Positions 6,110 through 11,523 of a stretch of 11,523 nt of DNA are shown piece after piece (positions within the stretch are counted from its first letter, which is position 1; each line of letters starts with the position of its first letter). A program made the translations under genes and the position numbers. Location: the NCBI GenBank assembly GCA_900316925.1, contig ONEU01000180.1, forward strand, positions 1-11,523, written 5' to 3'. The notes under the pieces were generated by a model. That model was not told where the DNA came from, ran no database searches, and saw only the letters and a program-made list of their open reading frames with translations. This DNA is from an uncultured Eubacteriales bacterium. GTDB taxonomy: Bacteria; Bacillota; Clostridia; Oscillospirales; Acutalibacteraceae.

Positions 6110-7124
6110 GGCAGGCACCTCCTTCCATCACATAAAGCGCCAGCAGTTCGGAGAGCTTCTCCATATCGTCCACCGACACCAGTTCCGTCTGTGTATGCAT
6201 ATTTTTCTCGGGAATCGAGATCACGCCAGTTCTCACACCGCTGCCGGCAATGGCAATCTTATCTGCATTGGTCCCGGTGGTACTGCCGCTGACCTCATAA
6301 TCACAGTCCATGGAAAGCCGTCCGGCAAGCTCTTTCAGCTTCTCCGTGACCTCCTTTGACAGGGACGGTGCCATACTGATGATACCGCCGCAGCCGATCT
6401 TCCCGCTCTTTTCAGGCTCCACTCCCTTTTGAGAGGCAAAGCCTACGTCTACCACGACGGCTTCATCCGGCATCAGCGAAAACGCAGCCGTTGCCGCCCC
6501 CAGCTCGGAGGTCTCCTCCTGCACGCTGAACACCAGTGACAACCGGCAGGGAAGCTTCTGATCCTTCAGACGTCTTGCACACTGTACCAGGACGGCACAG
6601 CCCGCACGGTTATCCAACGCCGACACGGCCACACAGTTGTTCAGCAGCTCCGTATAGCGGCTGCATACGATGATCCTGTCCCCCAGGCTGACCAGCTCCC
6701 GCACCTTGTCGGCAGGCAGACCGGTATCTACCCATATCTTGTCTCTTGAAAGCTCCTCATCCTTTGCAAGATGGGGCGGCATGGTGCAGACAACTCCCAG
6801 CACCTCTTCCTTTCCCAGTACCTTCACCGCACTGCTGGGCAGGGTGCGCAGGTCGATCCCGCCGACAGGCTCCGCTTTGAGAAAGCCTTCCTCATGGATA
6901 TATGTCACCACCAGACCGATCCTGTCCAGATGGGCGTCCAGCATGATATGCTTTTCCGCACCCGGATCACCCATGGCAGCGATGATGTTCCCGTTCCGAT
7001 CGGCGGTCAGCTCCGCCCCGTCTCCCATCAGCTCCGCCAATACCGGCAGCATCTCGGTCTCGCTGCCCGAAACGCCCCTGTCCGTACAGAGCTTCCTCAG
7101 TATCTCTTTCATGGATTCACACAT
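6102..7124 (-). CDS. M42 family metallopeptidase (first of pair)
   Basis: The 340-residue paralogue sits immediately before the other M42 gene. Metal and catalytic residues are complete: H65-L-D67, D171 in ALDNRAG, E203-E204 in VQEETSELGA, D226 in VVDVGFAS and H310 in NMHTQTE. It diverges clearly from its neighbour, with STTGTNADKIAIA in the active-site loop and aspartate in place of glutamate at the fourth ligand. The pair is therefore an old duplication, and the two subunits may differ in specificity or form mixed complexes. The ATG at 7124 has AAGGGAAAGG just upstream; another ATG at 7112 is possible. It starts 20 bases after the murD stop. Confidence 0.92.
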   Translation of the reverse strand: MCESMKEILRKLCTDRGVSGSETEMLPVLAELMGDGAELTADRNGNIIAAMGDPGAEKHIMLDAHLDRIGLVVTYIHEEGFLKAEPVGGIDLRTLPSSAVKVLGKEEVLGVVCTMPPHLAKDEELSRDKIWVDTGLPADKVRELVSLGDRIIVCSRYTELLNNCVAVSALDNRAGCAVLVQCARRLKDQKLPCRLSLVFSVQEETSELGAATAAFSLMPDEAVVVDVGFASQKGVEPEKSGKIGCGGIISMAPSLSKEVTEKLKELAGRLSMDCDYEVSGSTTGTNADKIAIAGSGVRTGVISIPEKNMHTQTELVSVDDMEKLSELLALYVMEGGACHA

Positions 7125-7144
7125 CCTTTCCCTTCTCTGCGCCG

Positions 7145-8539
7145 TTACTGCAGTTCGTTGACCAGGCGCTTGAAGTGCAGACCCTTTTCCGCAAAATTCT
7201 TGTACAGATCGAAGCTGGCGCTTGCCGGTGACATGGAGACGATATCGCCCTCCACCGCATTGGCTCTGGCAGCGGCAACCGCCTCCTCCATGCAGCTGAC
7301 ACGGATAATGACGGGGTTCCCCTCACGATAGGCAGCGGCTGCTCTGGTAGCGTTCTCGATCTTATCCGCTGTGGCACCGAAGAGAATCAGCACCTTCACC
7401 TTATCCGGCACAACGGCTCCCATCTCATCATAGGACAGATGCTTGTCATAACCGCCTGCAATCAGGATGATCTTCCTGTCATAGAGGGACAACGTTCCCT
7501 TGACGGTTCTGGTGGGACTTGTACCGATAGCATCATTATAATAGCTCACCCCGTCGAGCACTCTGACAAGCTCCGCACGGTGCTCCACGCCGCCAAAGCT
7601 GACGGCAACATTTTTGATGGTCTCCGGCTCCACCATGCCCCAGACGGCACAGATGGCAGCAAGATAATTCTCAATATTGTGCAGACCGGGGATTTTGATA
7701 TCCGAAGCCTGCATGATGACGGTCTCTCTGCCATAGCAGTTCATCACGATCTCACCGCTGTCATTGAGGTAAGCGCCGTTGGAAACCGGCTGGCGTCGGG
7801 AGAATTTAAAGGTCTGTCCGCGGGTATATTCCTCAAAGGAATCGGAAATATCGTTATCAAGGTTCAGCACGGCCTTGCCGAAGGCGTTCTGATGGAGAAC
7901 GATATTCTTCTTGGCGTCAATGTACTCCTGCATATCCTTGTGGATATCCAGATGGTTGGGAGCAAGGTTGGTCACCACGGCGATATCGGGGCTCTGGCGC
8001 ATGGAGATGAGCTGGAAGCTCGAAAGCTCCACTACGGCGATATCCTCCGGGGAGATCTGCTCAATGTCGGGCAGCAGCGGACGTCCGATATTGCCGCCGA
8101 GATGAACGGAATAGCCCTGTGCCTTGAGCATCTCGGAGATGATGGTGGTAGTGGTAGTTTTCCCGTCGCTGCCGGTCACCGCAATGGTCTTGCAGGGACA
8201 GAGATCGAAAAACACCTCCATCTCGCTGGTCACGGCAGCACCGCTGCGGCGTGCTTCCACCAGCTCCGGCATATAGTATTTCATGCCGGGGGTGCGGAAA
8301 ATGATGTCGGCACCCAGATCCTTCAGATAATCCTCTCCCAGATGCAGCTGTGCCCCTGCTTCCTCGGCCTTGTCAGCATTTTCCCCCAGGGCTTCACGGC
8401 TGCGCTTATCGCAGGCAAGCACCCTGGCGCCGTATCTTGTAAACAGCCCGATCAGCGGCAGATTGCTCCCGCCGATGCCGCACAATGCGATCGTCTTTCC
8501 TTTCAGTTCCTCTAAAAATGCTTTAATCTGTTGTTCCAT
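7145..8539 (-). CDS. murD: UDP-N-acetylmuramoyl-L-alanine--D-glutamate ligase MurD
   Basis: The 464-residue cytoplasmic Mur ligase adds D-glutamate to UDP-MurNAc-L-Ala in peptidoglycan precursor synthesis. It has the N-terminal nucleotide-binding Rossmann start (ALCGIGGSNLPL, 18-29), the ATP loop G123-S-D-G-K127-T-T, ELSSFQL (171-177), the NHLDIHKD segment with H196 and H200, and K210 in DAKKNIV, likely the carbamylated lysine. The C-terminal PASASFDLYKNFAEKG is typical of MurD rather than MurC, E or F. The ATG at 8539 is 11 bases from AGAGG. A TTG at 8545 (two codons longer) is only 5 bases away and cannot be excluded. The gene heads a five-gene unit and has its own promoter. It is not within a dcw cluster here. 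Confidence 0.95.
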   Translation of the reverse strand: MEQQIKAFLEELKGKTIALCGIGGSNLPLIGLFTRYGARVLACDKRSREALGENADKAEEAGAQLHLGEDYLKDLGADIIFRTPGMKYYMPELVEARRSGAAVTSEMEVFFDLCPCKTIAVTGSDGKTTTTTIISEMLKAQGYSVHLGGNIGRPLLPDIEQISPEDIAVVELSSFQLISMRQSPDIAVVTNLAPNHLDIHKDMQEYIDAKKNIVLHQNAFGKAVLNLDNDISDSFEEYTRGQTFKFSRRQPVSNGAYLNDSGEIVMNCYGRETVIMQASDIKIPGLHNIENYLAAICAVWGMVEPETIKNVAVSFGGVEHRAELVRVLDGVSYYNDAIGTSPTRTVKGTLSLYDRKIILIAGGYDKHLSYDEMGAVVPDKVKVLILFGATADKIENATRAAAAYREGNPVIIRVSCMEEAVAAARANAVEGDIVSMSPASASFDLYKNFAEKGLHFKRLVNELQ

Positions 8540-8584
8540 ATCCAACGCTTCCTCTCTGTCATACTCGGATTTACATACGCTACC

Positions 8585-8613
8585 ATTATATTCCTAATGC
8601 CGACATAATTCAA
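8585..8613 (-). promoter_or_regulatory. Sigma-A promoter of the murD operon
   Basis: On the minus strand, TTGAAT (8608-8613) and a perfect TATAAT (8585-8590) are spaced 17 bases apart. The transcript should start near 8577, giving a leader of about 38 bases to the murD ATG. It is one of the strongest promoters visible in the window. Confidence 0.85.
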
Positions 8614-8673
8614 GGGAACAATCAAAACTTTACGAAAGAGGCAGAGATAGTTTTTCACATTCTCCTTGTTATG

Positions 8674-8704
8674 GAGGGGGAGTCTCCCCCGGAAACTCCC
8701 CCTC
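8674..8704 (-). terminator. G/C-run stem-loop at the end of the ABC operon, possible terminator
   Basis: GAGGGGGAGT (8674-8683) pairs perfectly with ACTCCCCCTC (8695-8704) around an 11-base loop, starting 13 bases past the stop of the last permease. An alternative short fold, GGGGGAG with CTCCCCC (8676-8690), competes with it. No U-tract follows on the minus strand, so termination is only suggested by position. Confidence 0.45.
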
Positions 8705-8717
8705 TTCCCTCACTTTT

Positions 8718-9401
8718 TCAAAACGCACGGTGCATGAGCAGACGGACGGAAATCAGCCTTGACAGAAAAACGATAACGGCGGTAACGGAAAGCTCCACCA
8801 ATACCATGAGCAGCTTATTGTATGTCACAGACAACCAGGTTACCCATTTCATCAATTCGGCTTCCGGGATGAATGAAACCAGGCTGCCAATGATGAGAAC
8901 GGGAACAAACAGGACGAGCATGGCTGCAAACTGGTTACTGCCGAATCGCAGCAGACACGGCAGCATCAGAGAAGCAATCAGCATGGAAAAGCAACACAGC
9001 GACACGAATCCGATCAGCAGCTCCAAAGCATCCGCATGACCGCAGATGATGGTAATGAGCAGCGGATAGAGCAATGAAACAAGTGCCCCCACACTGCCGA
9101 AAATGACGGAAACACCATATTGAGCGGATGCGTAACCCTTTCTGCCCACGGGCGTGTTCACACAGTAAACATTCCAGCGGGACTTTTCATTCTCCATCAG
9201 CAGATTGGCAAAGGAAAAAAAGATCAGGCAGCAATCCATCATTCCGGCAACAATCCACCGGGAGAGGACATCATCCGACGTATCCGGATTCAGGCTGCTC
9301 AGTACCACCATGAGCAGTTCAAAGGCAATGCAGCAAAAGACGACCAACAGATTTTTGAGACGTTTCATTTCATAGATACCCTGCAGCAGCAAACCCTTCA
9401 T
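8718..9401 (-). CDS. ABC-2 type transporter permease (second of pair)
   Basis: The 227-residue integral membrane protein has about six hydrophobic helices and belongs to the ABC2_membrane_5-like permeases that pair with YtrB/BcrA-type ATPases. It is paralogous to its upstream neighbour. Both begin MKGLLL, continue with a Y..xKR pattern, and share an internal W..Y.VNTP segment followed by an SxxY/ExY region and a later LRFGxxxxA. Three ATG codons stand in a row (9407, 9404, 9401). The third is chosen because AGGAGG then lies 7 bases upstream and the start aligns with the paralogue. It starts 12 bases after the upstream stop and is last in the operon, followed by a stem-loop. The transported substrate is unknown. 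Confidence 0.85.
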   Translation of the reverse strand: MKGLLLQGIYEMKRLKNLLVVFCCIAFELLMVVLSSLNPDTSDDVLSRWIVAGMMDCCLIFFSFANLLMENEKSRWNVYCVNTPVGRKGYASAQYGVSVIFGSVGALVSLLYPLLITIICGHADALELLIGFVSLCCFSMLIASLMLPCLLRFGSNQFAAMLVLFVPVLIIGSLVSFIPEAELMKWVTWLSVTYNKLLMVLVELSVTAVIVFLSRLISVRLLMHRAF

Positions 9402-9413
9402 CATCATCCCTCC

Positions 9414-10094
9414 TCAATATTGTCTGTGTCTGAAGGCGGCAAAGGAGATCGGCCACGACAAACCGAAACATACCGCTGCTGCGGCGAGCACACAGAGCGC
9501 CATCACAGAACTGTCAGTTTTGAAGAAAAAATCGACCAGCTTGCTTTCCCCGGTGAAGAGTGCGGAAAGAACCGTTAAAGCAGCAAGAGCACCCATTATC
9601 ACCATGAAGATGATCAGAAAACAAGCGGCTCCCTTTGAAGTACCGAAGCGCAGCGAAAACGGGAACACCAGACTGACGGTAATCAACGGAACCGCAAAGG
9701 CAAGCACCAGGCTCAGGAGATATTCCTTCATTTCAAAGCTGCCCTGACGGAGCATCAGCACCAGTGACGGCAGTGACAAAAACAGGGAAAAGAGCGCTGA
9801 CATCACCAGCCCCAACAAATACTTTTCAGAAACGTAAGCATGACGGGATGCAGGGGTATTGACGTAATATTGCTGCCACTTGCTCACTTCATCGGCTGAC
9901 AGAAAAGACATCATCACTACCACCGACATCAGGCTGAAGCAAGCAACAAAAGTCCGACACTCTTCCAATGTACTATCGTCAGGGGAGGTCCCGAAAAAAG
10001 CGATAACCACTATCATAATGATAAAAGCTGCCATTTTCAGCAGGGTAGCCGGCCGTTTCAGCGCATACCAATCATTCAGCAGCAGCCCCTTCAT
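9414..10094 (-). CDS. ABC-2 type transporter permease (first of pair)
   Basis: The 226-residue permease has about six membrane segments (roughly 17-36, 48-66, 90-115, 122-146, 153-177 and 196-216). It probably forms the channel together with its paralogue downstream and the ATPase upstream. Its conserved stretch QQYYVNTPASRHAYVSEKY matches the paralogue's NVYCVNTPVGRKGYASAQY. The ATG at 10094 is chosen: AGGAG lies 10 bases upstream, and the resulting MKGLLLNDWYALKR start aligns with the paralogue. The in-frame GTG at 10103 is only one base from that ribosome site. One base separates its start from the ATPase stop, so the genes are translationally coupled. The arrangement recalls staphylococcal pmtR-A-B-C-D and Bacillus ytr systems, but there is only one ATPase here. 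Confidence 0.85.
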   Translation of the reverse strand: MKGLLLNDWYALKRPATLLKMAAFIIMIVVIAFFGTSPDDSTLEECRTFVACFSLMSVVVMMSFLSADEVSKWQQYYVNTPASRHAYVSEKYLLGLVMSALFSLFLSLPSLVLMLRQGSFEMKEYLLSLVLAFAVPLITVSLVFPFSLRFGTSKGAACFLIIFMVIMGALAALTVLSALFTGESKLVDFFFKTDSSVMALCVLAAAAVCFGLSWPISFAAFRHRQY

Positions 10095-10095
10095 C

Positions 10096-10938
10096 TCACT
10101 CACGCTCCTTTATCATAAAAATAAACAGCTTTTCAATGTCAATGGGATAAGACAGCATTCCCTTGGGAACCGCCGTTTTCAGCACGATGGCCTCGGCTCC
10201 GTAGCTGCCGATCTTCCTGCCGATCACCGCCTGTGCGTCTATCTGATCCAGTTCTTCCTTCGTGCAATGAACCACACCGTACTGTTCAATCAGTCTGTCT
10301 TTTTCTTCAAACAGCACCAGCTTTCCCTTGTGCATAAACGCAATGTAGTCGCAGATCTTCTCTAAATCACTGACAATATGCGACGAGATGAGAACGGAGT
10401 GCTCCTCGTCACGGGTGAAGTCGTTGAGCATATCGAGGATATCGTCACGCACCACCGGGTCCAGTCCGCTGGTGGCCTCATCCAGCAGCAGCAGCTTCGG
10501 GTGATGTGACATAGCGGCGATGATCGAGAGCTTCATCTTCATCCCCCTTGACAGCTTGCCAATCGTTTTTTTCAGCGGCAGCCCGAACTTCGCCAAATAA
10601 TCCCTGTACTGCTTGTCATCCCAGGTTTTGTAGAGATGCTTCAGTACGTTGCCAAGCTGTCCCGGATTGAGTGACGGCGGAAAATACGACTCGTCAAACA
10701 CCACGCCAATCTCTTCCTTCACGCTGTCAAGCTCCTTTGCATTGTCCTTGCCCAGCACCGTGATACTGCCGCTGTCCTTGAAGAGCATATTCAGGATCAG
10801 CTTGATGGTGGTGCTTTTCCCGGCACCGTTCTCCCCCACCAGTCCCACCACGCACCCGCCGGGCAGCGTCAGGTCAACGTGGTCGATCTGAAAATCCTTG
10901 AAGCTCTTGCACAGTCCCTTGATCTCAATTGCATTCAT
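10096..10938 (-). CDS. ABC transporter ATP-binding protein (YtrB/BcrA-like)
   Basis: The 280-residue ATPase energises the two downstream permeases from the cytoplasmic face. Walker A is G35-E-N-G-A-G-K41-S-T, the signature motif is the variant LSRGM (129-133) instead of LSGGQ, Walker B is LLLLDE with D153 and E154, and the H-loop histidine is H187 in ISSH. The Q-loop region reads VVFDE with no glutamine. This is common in this exporter-type subfamily and is not taken as a defect. Residues from about 205 on form a small C-terminal domain. The ATG at 10938 has GGAGG 7 bases upstream and shares one base with the gntR stop (TGATG); an in-frame GTG lies just before it. Substrates of relatives include antimicrobial peptides, phenol-soluble modulins and lipids; none can be assigned here. 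Confidence 0.92.
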   Translation of the reverse strand: MNAIEIKGLCKSFKDFQIDHVDLTLPGGCVVGLVGENGAGKSTTIKLILNMLFKDSGSITVLGKDNAKELDSVKEEIGVVFDESYFPPSLNPGQLGNVLKHLYKTWDDKQYRDYLAKFGLPLKKTIGKLSRGMKMKLSIIAAMSHHPKLLLLDEATSGLDPVVRDDILDMLNDFTRDEEHSVLISSHIVSDLEKICDYIAFMHKGKLVLFEEKDRLIEQYGVVHCTKEELDQIDAQAVIGRKIGSYGAEAIVLKTAVPKGMLSYPIDIEKLFIFMIKERE

Positions 10939-11312
10939 CACGATTCCTCCATTTCAAAACGTAACATTTCCACCACGTCTTCACAATCCAGTCCGCACTG
11001 TACGGCAAGCGATGCCGCCGCCGACAGATGGGCTTCCAGTTTTTTCAGGTTCTCCTCCCGGAGCTGTTCCAGATTCTGGGCAGCCACAAAGCAGCCCTTT
11101 CCCGCCACCGTGTAGATGTAGCCTTCCTTTTCCAGCTCGTCATAAGCACGCTTTGTGGTGATGACGCTGATATGCAGATCCTTTGCGAGGCTCCGGATAG
11201 AGGGAAGCGCTTCGTCCTGCTGTATGCCGCCGCTGATGATCTGTGTCTTGATCTGCGTATAAATCTGGTCATAAATAGCTGCTCCGCTCCGATGGTCAAG
11301 ATAAATCTGCAC
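10938..11312 (-). CDS. GntR family transcriptional regulator (YtrA type)
   Basis: The 124-residue protein has an N-terminal winged helix of GntR type at about 10-77. It starts in the pattern IYLDHRSGAAIYDQI and contains LPSIRSLAKDLHIS (helix-turn-helix) and TTKRAYDELEKEGYIYTVAGKGCFV (recognition helix and wing). Only a short helical tail of about 45 residues follows. This is the YtrA subfamily arrangement, which lacks an effector domain and usually represses an adjacent ABC operon. The GTG at 11312 is preferred because AGGTGA lies about 5 bases upstream. A GTG at 11321 would use bases of that ribosome site as its own codon. Its stop overlaps the ATPase start, and its promoter carries a palindrome likely to be its own operator, so autorepression of the whole operon is inferred. 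Confidence 0.9.
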   Translation of the reverse strand: MQIYLDHRSGAAIYDQIYTQIKTQIISGGIQQDEALPSIRSLAKDLHISVITTKRAYDELEKEGYIYTVAGKGCFVAAQNLEQLREENLKKLEAHLSAAASLAVQCGLDCEDVVEMLRFEMEES

Positions 11313-11343
11313 GAATCTCACCTGCTTTCTCTTTACAGTCTTT

Positions 11344-11359
11344 ACTGTATATATACAGT
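11344..11359 (-). promoter_or_regulatory. Palindromic operator, probable GntR/YtrA binding site
   Basis: ACTGTATATATACAGT is a perfect 16-base palindrome. It overlaps the -10 box (11357-11362) and the predicted start of transcription. Extra ACAGT half-sites occur on the plus strand at 11335, 11364 and 11373. That a YtrA-type repressor from the adjacent gene binds here is inferred from position and from the family's habit of binding such palindromes. Confidence 0.7.
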
Positions 11360-11385
11360 ATATACAGTTAGGACAGTTTCGTCAA
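11357..11385 (-). promoter_or_regulatory. Sigma-A promoter of the gntR-ABC operon
   Basis: On the minus strand, TTGACG (11380-11385) and TATACT (11357-11362) are separated by 17 bases; each is one base from consensus. Transcription should begin near 11350, inside the palindrome, with about 38 bases of leader to the GTG at 11312. Confidence 0.85.
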
Positions 11386-11448
11386 TAGCTGCCTTTTACA
11401 AATAACTGTCATTATTTTTGTCAGAAATCATCAGTTATCTGAAAGAAG

Positions 11449-11475
11449 ACGGGGATGAAACCATCCGCGTTTTTT
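11449..11475 (+). terminator. Possible terminator near the right edge
   Basis: Bases 11449-11457 pair with 11462-11470 with one G-G mismatch and an AAAC loop, followed by six T residues counting the last paired base (11470-11475). Plus-strand orientation gives the better T-run. No plus-strand gene is visible before it. It may instead end a minus-strand transcript from beyond the edge, because the other flank is A/G-rich. Confidence 0.5.
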
Positions 11476-11479
11476 CAGT

Positions 11480-11506
11480 TTGACGGGTTTATATACCCTT
11501 TATATG
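11480..11506 (+). promoter_or_regulatory. Weak possible promoter toward a gene beyond the right edge
   Basis: TTGACG (11480-11485) and TATATG (11501-11506) are only 15 bases apart. An imperfect palindrome, GGGTTTATATACCC (11485-11498), lies between them. A gene reading rightward past the edge could use it. Spacing and -10 quality are poor. Confidence 0.2.
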
Positions 11507-11523
11507 AAAAAAGAAAAAGATAA

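Noticed and set aside
7439..8515. 358-codon plus-strand frame opposite murD
   Set aside because: It is antisense to a clear murD gene, with no recognisable domain.
11504..11523. ATG followed by Lys/Glu codons at the right edge as a new gene start
   Set aside because: There is no ribosome binding site before it, and only six codons are visible.

Overview
The window looks like chromosomal DNA of a Gram-positive gut Clostridia species, most likely close to Ruminococcus (Oscillospiraceae). This rests on the gene set, AGGAGG-type ribosome binding sites, TTGACA/TATAAT-type promoters with 17-base spacers, and a G+C content that looks a little above half by eye. The species assignment is an inference; no homology search was possible. 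There is no sign of phage, transposon, plasmid or CRISPR.

Layout. At the left edge (1 to about 110) is a strongly foldable stretch that may be the 3' part of a structured RNA. A sigma-A promoter then drives a plus-strand gene for a Bax-inhibitor-1 (YetJ/YccA-like) membrane protein with a long Gly-Tyr-Gln-Gln repeat tail at its N-terminus. It ends at a good terminator, convergent with the terminator of tadA. Everything else is on the minus strand in three transcription units. (a) A CPBP-type intramembrane protease followed by tadA (tRNA adenosine deaminase). They are tightly coupled, and behind an unusual roughly 400-base leader/intergenic region with stem-loops and three copies of a 58-base hairpin repeat. 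(b) murD, two adjacent M42 metallo-aminopeptidases, a GNAT acetyltransferase and a PLP enzyme of the methionine gamma-lyase/'aluminium resistance' family, all with tiny gaps or overlaps and a near-consensus promoter before murD. (c) A GntR/YtrA-type repressor, an ABC ATPase and two paralogous ABC-2 permeases, with overlapping or near-abutting junctions and a promoter covered by a 16-base perfect palindrome.

How they work together. Unit (c) is a self-contained, probably autorepressed exporter or stress-response ABC system of the YtrA/PmtR type. Unit (b) joins a peptidoglycan precursor ligase to peptide and amino-acid turnover enzymes; the link may only be housekeeping co-transcription. Unit (a) pairs tRNA modification with a membrane protease.

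Most of the window is ordinary core genome. The parts deserving a second look are non-coding: the left-edge foldable RNA, the 58-base repeat/hairpin array before the CPBP gene, two long stem-loops at operon ends without U-tracts, and the phased half-sites upstream of gntR.
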